The translations under genes and the position numbers were made by a program. Below the pieces are notes generated by a model. The model had not been told where the DNA came from. It saw nothing but the letters and a program-made list of their open reading frames with translations, and made no database searches. Positions 1 to 7,740 of a stretch of 64,000 bases of DNA are shown here, piece after piece (position 1 is the first letter of the stretch; each line of letters opens with the position of its first letter). Source of the DNA: Bacillus cabrialesii (lineage in GTDB: Bacteria; Bacillota; Bacilli; Bacillales; Bacillaceae); NCBI RefSeq assembly GCF_004124315.2, contig NZ_CP096889.1, positions 432,001 through 496,000 of the forward strand, in the 5' to 3' direction.

Positions 1-191
1 AAGTTAAGCGCGTCGCTGCCAAAAACGAGACGGGGCCATCCGTTAATGGAATGAACTGCAGCAAAAATGGAGCAGAACAAAAGAAAGTAAAAGAATGAGA
101 TTTTCCCGATTTGATAAAAAAAGATTTCTCTTATATCTTTAAACGTCATTTCTCCTGGAAGATTGATACTTTCACTAGCATATTGAACCAT
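1..191 (-). CDS. ycxB: YcxB-like membrane protein, N-terminal part (runs off the window)
   Basis: The first 63 codons of a leftward gene whose 3' part lies beyond position 1. The start at 191 (protein MVQYASESINLPGEM...) follows a GAGGTG ribosome site about 12 bases upstream. After about 23 polar residues comes a hydrophobic stretch (SFFYFLLFCSIFAAV) that should be a membrane segment. Position next to ycxC and the short acidic N-terminus before a membrane helix fit YcxB-like proteins, a family of unknown function. A later ATG at 149 with GGAGAA before it is a possible alternative start. The name rests mainly on gene order. Confidence 0.7.
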   Translation of the reverse strand, partial: MVQYASESINLPGEMTFKDIREIFFYQIGKISFFYFLLFCSIFAAVHSINGWPRLVFGSDALN

Positions 192-244
192 ACAGTAAAT
201 TTACACCTCAAACCATGTTTTTCCTTTCAGCCTAGCATCATTTC

Positions 245-1183
245 TCATTTTTTCACAGGGGTACCAAGTTGTTTTTTATTTTTCCGCAGTGTGGTATTGC
301 TTCCAACCACGCCAATCATAATACAAACGGCTCCGGCAAGATGGTACCAGGCGAGGCTTTCGTTTAGAATCACCACTCCTGCAAACATCGTCACGATGGT
401 CGCTACATGATTAAAAGCGCTCATTTTAAAGGCCTCAATCCGTGACAGCGTATAGTTGGACAGAAACGAAGTGACGAGTGAAGACAGCACGCCCAAATAC
501 ACAATCGCGAGAACAAAGCCGGGCTCCCGGAACGGCTGGAAGTAAGTGCCGACAGTTCCTGCCGCGCTGTGGCGCACTATGGCGATGGCGTTGAATACGA
601 CAAAGCCGATGGCCGACATGATGTAGGTGAGCTCGGTCAGCTTGAACCGCTGGGTCATTTTTCTGGCAGCGGTATTGTACATCGCGGAGGACAAAGCGGA
701 CAGCAGGATCAGCAGAGATCCTTTTAAGCTGGCCGATTCCACGTCAACGCCCTTCATCACAAAAATAAACATGACGCCGGCAACGGATAAAACCGTGAAA
801 CCCTTCTGCGCCCGCGTCGAGCGTTCCTTTAAGAAATAACTGGCTAAGACCATCGTGAAAATCGGAATGGCAGCCTGAATAATTCCCGCTTCAGAGGAGG
901 ACGAGTATACAAGGCCGAATGCCTGAAAGCTGAAAAACAATGCCGGATACAGCAGGGCGAGCGGCAAGATGGCAATGACGTCCTTTACACGGATTGATAG
1001 CTTTACCCAGCCGAATAAGACGGGTACAGTGGCAGCGGCGAACGCAATGGTGAACCGGTGCGCCAGAATATCAAACGGTTCGGCTGTTTGCAGTGCGATT
1101 TTTACGAATAGAAACGATAAACCGATAATGAACGAATATAAGATAGCCGCCGTATAAGCGGAGGCTTGCTGTTGTTTAAACAT
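245..1183 (-). CDS. ycxC: DMT/EamA family transporter YcxC
   Basis: A 312-residue integral membrane protein with about ten hydrophobic segments arranged as two EamA (drug/metabolite transporter) repeats, the usual size for this family. Such proteins export amino acids or other small metabolites; the substrate here is unknown. ATG at 1183 is preceded by AAAGGAG. The C-terminus is basic (RKNKKQLGTPVKK). It is divergent from ycxD, a MocR-type regulator, with shared promoter DNA, so YcxD probably controls it. The pairing of a DMT exporter with a MocR regulator is common and suggests an amine or amino acid substrate, which is inference. Confidence 0.88.
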   Translation of the reverse strand: MFKQQQASAYTAAILYSFIIGLSFLFVKIALQTAEPFDILAHRFTIAFAAATVPVLFGWVKLSIRVKDVIAILPLALLYPALFFSFQAFGLVYSSSSEAGIIQAAIPIFTMVLASYFLKERSTRAQKGFTVLSVAGVMFIFVMKGVDVESASLKGSLLILLSALSSAMYNTAARKMTQRFKLTELTYIMSAIGFVVFNAIAIVRHSAAGTVGTYFQPFREPGFVLAIVYLGVLSSLVTSFLSNYTLSRIEAFKMSAFNHVATIVTMFAGVVILNESLAWYHLAGAVCIMIGVVGSNTTLRKNKKQLGTPVKK

Positions 1184-1232
1184 AATGGAAGGTGCTCCTT
1201 TATCTGAATTGCAGCGCCGGTCGCTCTATTTT

Positions 1233-1262
1233 ATTGTATGGCTGTGGCCAGAACGGTACAAT
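1233..1262. promoter_or_regulatory. Overlapping face-to-face promoters of ycxC and ycxD
   Basis: Rightward for ycxD: TTGTAT (1234-1239), 17-base spacer, TACAAT (1257-1262). Leftward for ycxC, read on the other strand: TTGTAC (1261-1256), 17-base spacer, TACAAT (1238-1233). The same two hexamers serve as -35 in one direction and -10 in the other, so polymerase can probably occupy only one promoter at a time. Confidence 0.6.
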
Positions 1263-1290
1263 GAGAAAAATAACGAACTGTACCGGTACA
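1254..1290. promoter_or_regulatory. Putative YcxD operator: CGGTACA repeats
   Basis: CGGTACA occurs at 1254-1260 and again at 1284-1290, 30 bases (about three helical turns) apart. The second copy is within a perfect palindrome TGTACCGGTACA (1279-1290). The first overlaps the ycxD -10 and ycxC -35. Two spaced direct repeats are the typical target of MocR regulators such as GabR. Binding by YcxD is inferred. Confidence 0.5.
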
Positions 1291-1307
1291 AAACAGGGGG
1301 AGAAAGC

Positions 1308-2642
1308 ATGGAGAAATATATGAATCTATTGACGAGAATAGAAGAGATGATGCAAAGCAGCGCGTATCAAGAAGGTGATAGGCTTCCGTCCATCCGTCAG
1401 CTGTCCGCCCGCTATCAAATCAGCAAGAGCACAGTGATCCGCGCCCTGCAGGAGCTGGAAAAGCGCCACCTCATTTACTCCGTTCCGAAAAGCGGCTATT
1501 ATATTGTGAAAAAGACGGGAAAATCAAAAAGCGGGCAGCCGGGCCCCATTGATTTTGCAACATCTGCGCCGGACCCCGATGTATTTCCGTATCTTGATTT
1601 CCAGCATTGCATCAACAAAGCGATTGATACATACAAAAACGATTTGTTTATTTATGGAACGCCAAAGGGGCTTCCATCACTCATCCGTGTACTCCGAAAA
1701 TTGCTGGCCAATCAGCAGGTATTTGCGGATGAACGGCATATTTTCATCACATCAGGTGTCCAGCAGGCGTTATCCCTGCTTTGTGCGATGCCGTTTCCAA
1801 ATGGGAAAGAGAAGATTGCCATTGAACAGCCCGGCTATCATTTGATGATTGAACAGCTTGAGACGCTTGGGATTCCTGCCATCGGTGTGAAACGAACGGA
1901 AGGGGGACTAGACATAGCCGAGGTTGAGCGGCTGTTTCAGACAGAATCGATCAAATTTTTTTATACGATGCCGCGTTTCCACAACCCGCTTGGCTGCTCT
2001 TTGTCAGAGCGTGATAAACAAGAGCTTGTGAGACTTGCGGAAACGTATGATGTGTATCTCGTTGAGGATGATTATCTTGGTGATCTGGAGGAAAATAAAA
2101 AGGCAGATCCGCTGTTCGCATATGATCTGTCCTCGCATGTCATTTATTTGAAAAGCTTCTCGAAAATGATGTTCCCAGGCCTTCGCGTGGGGGCCGCTGT
2201 TTTGCCGGATGCGCTGGCTGACACGTTTCACACGTACAAAAAGCTGAACGACATCGACTGCTCGATGATTTCTCAAGCGGCGTTGGAGATTTATCTGAAA
2301 AGCGGTATGTACGGCAGGCATAAGGAGAAGATCCGCGCTTCCTATAAGGAACGGTCAATGAGGCTTCATCAAGCCATTCAAACACACGGGCAGCTGGGAA
2401 GCGGCCGCTTCGCGTTTTCCAGCGGACAGGCACCCTGCATGCACACCCATCTGGTGCTTCCCCGTGATCTGCCGGCCTCAAGGGTGATTCAAAGGCTGAA
2501 AAAACAAGGGGTTCTCCTTGAGGCGATAGACCGGCATTATTTATCAGATTATCCGAAAGAAAATCTATTAAAAATCAATATATCGAATGTGAAAACGGAA
2601 GATATTGAACACGGCGTGAAGCTGCTGATGACCTATTTATAA
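1308..2642 (+). CDS. ycxD: MocR/GabR-type transcriptional regulator YcxD
   Basis: A 444-residue fusion of an N-terminal GntR winged helix (about residues 1-75, with QLSARYQISKSTVIRALQEL as recognition region) and a fold-type I aminotransferase domain. The PLP-binding lysine motif is visible as YLKSFSKMMFPGLRVG. Such proteins bind PLP and sense amino compounds; they are regulators and generally not working aminotransferases. ATG 1308 follows AGGGGGAGAAAGC; upstream in-frame codons run through the promoter and are not used. The stop overlaps the convergent sfp stop by 6 bases. It probably regulates the divergent exporter gene ycxC and itself. Confidence 0.9.
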   Translation: MEKYMNLLTRIEEMMQSSAYQEGDRLPSIRQLSARYQISKSTVIRALQELEKRHLIYSVPKSGYYIVKKTGKSKSGQPGPIDFATSAPDPDVFPYLDFQHCINKAIDTYKNDLFIYGTPKGLPSLIRVLRKLLANQQVFADERHIFITSGVQQALSLLCAMPFPNGKEKIAIEQPGYHLMIEQLETLGIPAIGVKRTEGGLDIAEVERLFQTESIKFFYTMPRFHNPLGCSLSERDKQELVRLAETYDVYLVEDDYLGDLEENKKADPLFAYDLSSHVIYLKSFSKMMFPGLRVGAAVLPDALADTFHTYKKLNDIDCSMISQAALEIYLKSGMYGRHKEKIRASYKERSMRLHQAIQTHGQLGSGRFAFSSGQAPCMHTHLVLPRDLPASRVIQRLKKQGVLLEAIDRHYLSDYPKENLLKINISNVKTEDIEHGVKLLMTYL

Positions 2643-3311
2643 AAGCGCTTCGTACGAGACCATTGTGATATCCTCGGGGAAATCAGGGTGCGCGGCGCAT
2701 ACGGCCATTTTGTAGCCGGGATCCACCTCATATGTTCTGATATAGCAAGGTGCATGGTTGTCCGGAAGCTCAATGGACACTTGTCCGTCCTGATGCAGAC
2801 GCACCGAAAAGGAATCTAAAGGAAGCGATAAGCCTTTGCCTTCCTGTTTGATAAAGCTTTCTTTCATTGACCATAGATGATAAAAATAGTCTGTCTGCTC
2901 GTTTTTGTTTTTTGCCAAAAGGTCAGTGTACTCGGTTTTTGAAAAGAAACGTTTGGCGATCTCGAGGCTGATCGGTTTCATTTTTTCAATATCGATGCCG
3001 ATCGGCTGTGAATCAAACGCACAAATGACCCAGCGGCCGGAGTGAGAAATGTTAAAATGGGCGTCAGGAAGATCAGGGATGCAGGGTTTCCCGTATTCCT
3101 GCGCGCTGAAGCGGATATCGGCTTTGTCCAGCTGATACTGCTTGCTGACGACTGAGCGAACGAGCACATCCCCCAGCAGGGTGCGGTGAGCATCTTCTTT
3201 ATGGTAAAATCTCCGGCATTTCTCACGTTTTTCAGGCGATATGAAAGACATTAACCGTTCAGTCTCTCCCTGTGAAAGCGGTCGGTCCATATACATTCCG
3301 TAAATCTTCAT
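2637..3311 (-). CDS. sfp: 4'-phosphopantetheinyl transferase Sfp (intact)
   Basis: Transfers the 4'-phosphopantetheine arm of coenzyme A to a serine of carrier domains in non-ribosomal peptide synthetases (surfactin, plipastatin, bacillibactin) and polyketide synthases. The 224-residue length is that of functional Sfp. Family motifs are in place: FNISHSG (86-92), GIDIEK with magnesium ligands D107 and E109, and WSMKESFIK with E151. B. subtilis 168 carries a frameshifted, truncated allele; here the frame is open to the usual C-terminus, so the strain should be able to make surfactin if srfA is intact. The start at 3311 has AGGATCTAGA upstream. Confidence 0.97.
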   Translation of the reverse strand: MKIYGMYMDRPLSQGETERLMSFISPEKREKCRRFYHKEDAHRTLLGDVLVRSVVSKQYQLDKADIRFSAQEYGKPCIPDLPDAHFNISHSGRWVICAFDSQPIGIDIEKMKPISLEIAKRFFSKTEYTDLLAKNKNEQTDYFYHLWSMKESFIKQEGKGLSLPLDSFSVRLHQDGQVSIELPDNHAPCYIRTYEVDPGYKMAVCAAHPDFPEDITMVSYEALL

Positions 3312-3383
3312 TCTAGATCCTCCGTCTGCAAAAGATTGTCAAAACCATCCTATCATACTTCAACAAGACTCATATAGAGGAGA

Positions 3384-3414
3384 AAATAAAAAAACAAAGC
3401 CGAAACGGCTTTGT
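3384..3414 (-). terminator. Rho-independent terminator after yczE
   Basis: Read leftward: stem ACAAAGCCG, loop TTT, stem CGGCTTTGT, followed by a T run. It starts immediately after the yczE stop and separates it from sfp. Confidence 0.85.
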
Positions 3415-3415
3415 T

Positions 3416-4063
3416 TTAGTGTACAGGCGGAGATGCTTTCACAGCCGCAGTTCGCCTTGCCACAGCATAATTCAGCAGCTGGATTGACTGCGGCAATGAA
3501 AAGCGCAGAATGAGTCCGGTGAGGATGGCGGTCAAAATGGTGCCAAAACCGATCGGACCATCCATGCCCCATGCCGCAAACAAAATGGTTATTTCCATGC
3601 CGTTCCGCACCCATTGTACATTCCAGCCGGTTTTTTCTGTAATCAGCATCATCAGCGAATCACGCGGTCCCGCGCCAAGGCCGGCTGATACATACACACC
3701 TACGCCGTAACCGATCAGCACCACGCCGAGAGAGAAGACGATGACGGAGCCCGTGTAGGTCGAGGGGGCGGGCAGAAGAAAATTAAAAAAATCTATAAAA
3801 ACACCAATGAGCACCATGTTCAGGATCGCCCCAATTTTTGGCCAAGCCCTCGTAAACAATGACGTTAATCCGACGATGATCGCTCCGATCATGATGGACC
3901 ACTGGCCGACGGTAAGCCCGAAATGCTGAAACAGGCTGTAATGAAATGCATCCCACGGACTAATGCCGAGCGCTTTTCCTTCTATCGTCAGGGATACACC
4001 AAAAGCCAAAATGATCAAACCGGCAAAATAAAATGTCCAGCGCAGAACAAGTTCTTGCTTCAC
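3416..4063 (-). CDS. yczE: Integral membrane protein YczE
   Basis: A 215-residue membrane protein with about five hydrophobic helices (FYFAGLIILAFGVSLTI near the start, then further segments to about residue 195) of the YczE/YitT-like family. The start is GTG at 4063 behind GAAGGGACC. It lies directly upstream of sfp. In B. velezensis the yczE product is reported to be needed, beside Sfp, for production of some NRPS/PKS metabolites; the mechanism is not known. No catalytic motif can be seen. A terminator after it means sfp has its own promoter or depends on read-through. Confidence 0.85.
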   Translation of the reverse strand: MKQELVLRWTFYFAGLIILAFGVSLTIEGKALGISPWDAFHYSLFQHFGLTVGQWSIMIGAIIVGLTSLFTRAWPKIGAILNMVLIGVFIDFFNFLLPAPSTYTGSVIVFSLGVVLIGYGVGVYVSAGLGAGPRDSLMMLITEKTGWNVQWVRNGMEITILFAAWGMDGPIGFGTILTAILTGLILRFSLPQSIQLLNYAVARRTAAVKASPPVH

Positions 4064-4147
4064 GTGAGGTCCCTTCTTTCGTAAAAATCAGTCGATTGTC
4101 ATTGTAGCACATCTGACAGAAGGGCGGAATAGGCGAAAGGAGCTCAA

Positions 4148-4370
4148 CAAAAAACAGGGCCGCCGCAGGCGCCCTGTTTCAGCGTGTTGGCAAACCCTTG
4201 CATTCGTTGTCAGGCCTGCGCTTCGGTGCTCACGAATTTAACATTCGCTGTGCTCCGATGCTCGCCCTTCCTAGACTTCAAAGGTTTTCAATCTCGCTGA
4301 AAATGACAAAATCCTAAAACGAAAATTGTTTTAGGATTCTGTAACAGGGCGCTGGCGCCCTGTTTTTCTT
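4148..4370. repeat. Non-coding element bounded by inverted terminator hairpins
   Basis: Fills most of the 308-base gap between yczE and tcyC. It begins with AACAGGGC...GCCCTGTT (4147-4177), whose T run points left, and ends with an almost identical hairpin AACAGGGCGC-TG-GCGCCCTGTT (4344-4365), whose T run points right, so the ends form imperfect inverted repeats of about 28 bases. A third perfect 11-base-pair hairpin AATCCTAAAAC...GTTTTAGGATT lies at 4310-4338. There is no ORF. It could be one of the roughly 190-bp repeats described in the B. subtilis genome, or just two outward-facing terminators plus spacer. Confidence 0.5.
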
Positions 4371-4371
4371 T

Positions 4372-5115
4372 TTACAACGGGTTCAAAATCCGATTCAAGA
4401 ACCGCTGCGTCCGTTCTTCTTTTGGTGCGGAGAAAATTTGCTCCGGCGGTCCCTGTTCCACGATGACGCCGCCGTCGATAAAGACGACTTCGTCCGCCAC
4501 ATCCTGGGCGAATTTGATTTCGTGGGTTACGACGACCATGGTCCAGCCTTCATTGGCTAAGTCCTTGATCACCTTCAGAACCTCTCCGACAAGCTCGGGA
4601 TCAAGCGCTGAGGTTGGTTCGTCAAACAGCATGAGCTCAGGCTGAATCGCCAGTGCGCGGGCGATGCCGACGCGCTGCTGCTGTCCGCCGGAAAGCTGGA
4701 ACGGATATAAATCCATCTTGTCCTTCAATCCGACTTTCTCTAGAAGCTGAATCGCTTCTTTTCTGACTTCCTCTTTGTTCCGTTTTTGCACCTGAACAGG
4801 GCCTTCCATTACGTTTTCAAGAGCCGTGCGGTGCGGGAACAGGTGATACGCCTGAAACACCATTCCGGATTTCCGGCGAAGCTTTAGGATATCCGCCTGT
4901 TTCACCTTTTTGGAGAAATCGATGGAGAAATCATCAAATGCAAGCTCTCCGCGATTCGGGATTTCCAGCGCGTTCAGGCAGCGGAGCAGCGTCGTTTTCC
5001 CTGAACCTGAAGGCCCAAGTATGGCGATGACTTTCCCTTTTTCAATCTTCATATCTATCTTTTTTAAAATTTCATTTTCACCGAATGATTTGTTTAATCC
5101 TTTAACGGTAAGCAT
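4372..5115 (-). CDS. tcyC: Cystine ABC transporter, ATP-binding protein TcyC
   Basis: A 247-residue polar amino acid ABC ATPase that powers cystine uptake with TcyA and TcyB. It has Walker A GPSGSGKTT (about 32-40), signature LSGGQQQRVGIARAL, Walker B LMLFDEPTSALD and the switch histidine in VVTHE. The start at 5115 (MLTVKGLNKSF) has AAGGAGG seven bases upstream; the longer open frame to 5223 runs into tcyB and is not used. It is the last gene of tcyA-tcyB-tcyC, 13 bases after tcyB. Confidence 0.95.
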   Translation of the reverse strand: MLTVKGLNKSFGENEILKKIDMKIEKGKVIAILGPSGSGKTTLLRCLNALEIPNRGELAFDDFSIDFSKKVKQADILKLRRKSGMVFQAYHLFPHRTALENVMEGPVQVQKRNKEEVRKEAIQLLEKVGLKDKMDLYPFQLSGGQQQRVGIARALAIQPELMLFDEPTSALDPELVGEVLKVIKDLANEGWTMVVVTHEIKFAQDVADEVVFIDGGVIVEQGPPEQIFSAPKEERTQRFLNRILNPL

Positions 5116-5128
5116 ACTCGGAACCTCC

Positions 5129-5833
5129 TTATTTGGCCACGTAGCGGTCAAGACGCCGTTCGATGACATGCTGGACGAGTGAAAGCAGGAAGCAGATGAT
5201 CCAGTAAATAAAGGCTGCTTCAATATAGATGACTAAAATCTGATCAAGATTCAGCGCGCCGATTTCCTGGGCTTTTCTAAATAGCTCAGCGACCAAAATC
5301 TGGGACGCGAGAGATGTATCTTTGATCAGGCTGATAAAGGTATTGGATAATGGCGGGATCGATACACGAAAGGCCTGCGGCAAAATGACGCGGAACAACG
5401 TTTTCTGATGTGTCATGCCGATTGTGTATCCGGCTTCCCATTGTCCTTTCGGCACGGATAAAATGGATGCCCGGATAATTTCAGATGCATAGGCGCCGAC
5501 GTTTAATGAAAAGGCGATAACTGCGCTTGGAAATGGATCTAATGTGACGTTAAAGGCCGGGAACAGATAGAAAATGATGAACAATTGAACGAGAAGAGGA
5601 GTGCCCCGTATCGCGGATACGTATACGCTGAACACCCATCTCAAAGGTCTCACTTTCGACATTCTGGCTAGCGCTGTAATCAGCGCGATGATCATTCCAA
5701 ATATAAAGGAAAGAATGGTAAGGGGAATCGTATAGTAGATTCCCCCTGAAAGTATCGGCCAGAATGACTGCTGCACCAGATCCCACGGGATCGCCGTGCC
5801 AAGCGTCAATGCCGGCAGATTATTTAGAAACAT
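5129..5833 (-). CDS. tcyB: Cystine ABC transporter, permease TcyB
   Basis: A 234-residue inner-membrane permease of the His/Glu/Gln/Arg/opine family with about five helices and the EAA-type ATPase contact loop near EAGYTIGMTHQKTLFRVILP. It forms the channel with TcyC and receives cystine from TcyA. Its first 14 bases overlap the tcyA 3' end, so translation is probably coupled; the Shine-Dalgarno sequence is weak. Confidence 0.95.
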   Translation of the reverse strand: MFLNNLPALTLGTAIPWDLVQQSFWPILSGGIYYTIPLTILSFIFGMIIALITALARMSKVRPLRWVFSVYVSAIRGTPLLVQLFIIFYLFPAFNVTLDPFPSAVIAFSLNVGAYASEIIRASILSVPKGQWEAGYTIGMTHQKTLFRVILPQAFRVSIPPLSNTFISLIKDTSLASQILVAELFRKAQEIGALNLDQILVIYIEAAFIYWIICFLLSLVQHVIERRLDRYVAK

Positions 5834-6626
5834 CTTCGCCGAACCATTTTTTAGAAATTTTAGAAAGAGTCCCGTCCTCTTTCATTTCTTTTAATGCTTT
5901 GTTGACTTGATCAACAACCTCGCCGCTTCCTTTGCGGAACGTGAAGTACGTTGACTGCGGATCGCCTGTTTCAAACGCGATCTTCACGTTTTTGTTGCCT
6001 GATGTTTTGAGGTAGTTCAATACAGCAAGTTTATCGTTGTATGTCATATCGACGCGGCCTTGCTGGATCAATTGAAGGGATTGTGCCATGCCTTCAACGC
6101 CTTCTACTTTCGCGCCGGCCTTTGTAGCTAATTTGTTGTAGTTGCTTGTCAGTGATTGAGCTGATGTTTTTCCTTTTACATCTGCTTCAGACTTAATATC
6201 GTTGTTGTCTTTTTTCGTCACGACAACAGCTCTTGATGTTGTGTATTTATCTGAGAAATCGTATTTGTCTTCACGGTCTGTTTTTCCAACCTGGTTGGCA
6301 ATGACGTCAAACCGTTTGGAATTCAGGCCGGCAAACATGCTGTCCCATTGTGTTTCTTTAAAATCGGCTTTAAGCCCAAGGCGTTTTGCGACTTCCGTGA
6401 TAACTTCGACATCATAGCCAGTCAGCTTGTCAGTGTCCTTGTCGTGGAAAGTGAACGGTTCATATGTCCCTTCCGTACCGACTGTCAGCACACCTTTTTT
6501 CTTAATGGAAGCCCAAAGATCGCCGTTTTTGGCGTTATCTTTTGACTGATTGTCATTTCCTGCTCCGCAAGCTGCGAGAACTGCAATGCTTACGACCATG
6601 AATAAAGCCAATAATGCTTTTTTCAT
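5820..6626 (-). CDS. tcyA: Cystine-binding lipoprotein TcyA
   Basis: A 268-residue extracellular solute-binding lipoprotein (SBP family 3). The signal peptide MKKALLALFMVV... ends in a lipobox with Cys20 (LAAC). Downstream are typical family 3 motifs: GTYEPFTFHDKDTDKLTGYDVE and GNKNVKIAFETGDPQ. It captures L-cystine and delivers it to TcyB/TcyC. The start at 6626 is chosen for the signal peptide and the GTGGGGAATAAG upstream; the longer frame to 6728 is non-signal sequence. First gene of the operon, with a TTGACT -35 candidate near 6713-6708. Confidence 0.94.
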   Translation of the reverse strand: MKKALLALFMVVSIAVLAACGAGNDNQSKDNAKNGDLWASIKKKGVLTVGTEGTYEPFTFHDKDTDKLTGYDVEVITEVAKRLGLKADFKETQWDSMFAGLNSKRFDVIANQVGKTDREDKYDFSDKYTTSRAVVVTKKDNNDIKSEADVKGKTSAQSLTSNYNKLATKAGAKVEGVEGMAQSLQLIQQGRVDMTYNDKLAVLNYLKTSGNKNVKIAFETGDPQSTYFTFRKGSGEVVDQVNKALKEMKEDGTLSKISKKWFGEDVSK

Positions 6627-6741
6627 CTTATTCCCCACTTTTCTGGTTGATTTTATTGAAATAAAAAAATAGCTTACAAATCTAAAGGATAACTTTTTTT
6701 TAGTATGAGTCAAGTAATTGGTTTTCATAAGGCAAAATCTT

Positions 6742-7614
6742 TTAAAATAAATCCAAAAATTGCTGTACCGGTTTTGGCAAATAACTGTCCGTTCTCCACA
6801 TGACAGCCGGTGTCATAATGAAGGGATTGTTTTCGATATGGACGGTGTGAACATGATTTCTCATATGAACGGGAATCATCGTGACGGGCAGAATGGACGC
6901 GCCGAATCCGGAAGAAACGAGACTGAGCAAAGTCGCGGAATCGTGGCATTCGCAAACAATGCGCGGCTCCAGATTCAAACGATGAAATTCATTCATGACC
7001 TGATTGTAGACGCCTTTCCCGTTGACAGGCCGCAGCAGAATCAGCGGAAAGGAAGGAATGTCCTCCATTTTAATGGTGTCCCCGCACGGATATCCGGCTT
7101 CTTTTGAAAGAACGAGCACACATGGAATATCATCAAGCTGTTTAAATTGGACCGTGTCGCTTTTGATCAGCGTCGTTGTGACCGCCGCATCGATTTGACG
7201 GCTTTCCAGCAGCTCTAACAGCGTCGCGGGCTCATTCTCCCAAATGTTAAAGGTGAGGTGCGGGTAGCTCTCTTTGATCTGTGTGACTTTTTCAAGCATC
7301 AGAGCGGCGCAATAAATCGTTGAACCTACGGCCAGCGTGCCGGCTACCTCCTCCTTCAGCTCTTGTACCTCAATGACGGCATCCTCAAACCTGTGCAAAA
7401 TCTCCTTGGCTCTTTTCAGAAAAACAGTTCCTTCGTATGTAAGCGTCATTTGTTTTTTCTTATTCCGGTCAAACAAAACGACACCCAGCTCGTCCTCAAG
7501 CTGTTTCAGCTGCCTGCTTAAAGGCGGCTGCGCCATGTGGAGCTTTTTGGCGGCGGACGTGATTTTTTGTTCTTGGGCTATCGTAATGAAATACCGAAGC
7601 TGGCGAATGTCCAA
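6742..7614 (-). CDS. bsdA: LysR-family activator BsdA
   Basis: A 290-residue LysR regulator: N-terminal winged helix (MDIRQLRYFITIAQEQKITSA..., residues about 1-60) and a periplasmic-binding-like effector domain. In B. subtilis BsdA activates the bsdBCD decarboxylase genes in response to salicylate and related phenolic acids. TTG start at 7614 with AAGGAGG about ten bases upstream. It is divergent from bsdB, the classic LysR arrangement, and a 15-base palindrome sits 20 bases before its start. Confidence 0.93.
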   Translation of the reverse strand: MDIRQLRYFITIAQEQKITSAAKKLHMAQPPLSRQLKQLEDELGVVLFDRNKKKQMTLTYEGTVFLKRAKEILHRFEDAVIEVQELKEEVAGTLAVGSTIYCAALMLEKVTQIKESYPHLTFNIWENEPATLLELLESRQIDAAVTTTLIKSDTVQFKQLDDIPCVLVLSKEAGYPCGDTIKMEDIPSFPLILLRPVNGKGVYNQVMNEFHRLNLEPRIVCECHDSATLLSLVSSGFGASILPVTMIPVHMRNHVHTVHIENNPFIMTPAVMWRTDSYLPKPVQQFLDLF

Positions 7615-7633
7615 AAGAAAGCGCCTCCTTACT

Positions 7634-7648
7634 ATACCTTTTAGGTAT
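7634..7648. promoter_or_regulatory. Perfect palindrome in the bsdA/bsdB intergenic region, likely BsdA site
   Basis: ATACCT-TTT-AGGTAT, a 6-3-6 palindrome of the T-N11-A type that LysR proteins bind. It is about 12-26 bases upstream of the bsdB -35 candidate and would overlap the bsdA leader. Confidence 0.5.
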
Positions 7649-7659
7649 GAAATATAGAT

Positions 7660-7688
7660 TTAACAGATATTTTTCATATGGATATATC
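7660..7688 (+). promoter_or_regulatory. Candidate SigA promoter of bsdBCD
   Basis: TTAACA (7660-7665), 17-base spacer, TATATC (7683-7688). It lies just downstream of the palindrome at 7634-7648, as expected for an activator-dependent promoter. Confidence 0.5.
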
Positions 7689-7740
7689 AGGAGTATGATG
7701 GAAATGAAAACAGAATTCAAGCGTAAAGGAGGGGACAAAG

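Noticed and set aside
146..181. 11-codon leader ORF overlapping the start region of ycxB
   Set aside because: It lies inside the ycxB frame that begins at 191 with a better ribosome site, and is probably chance.
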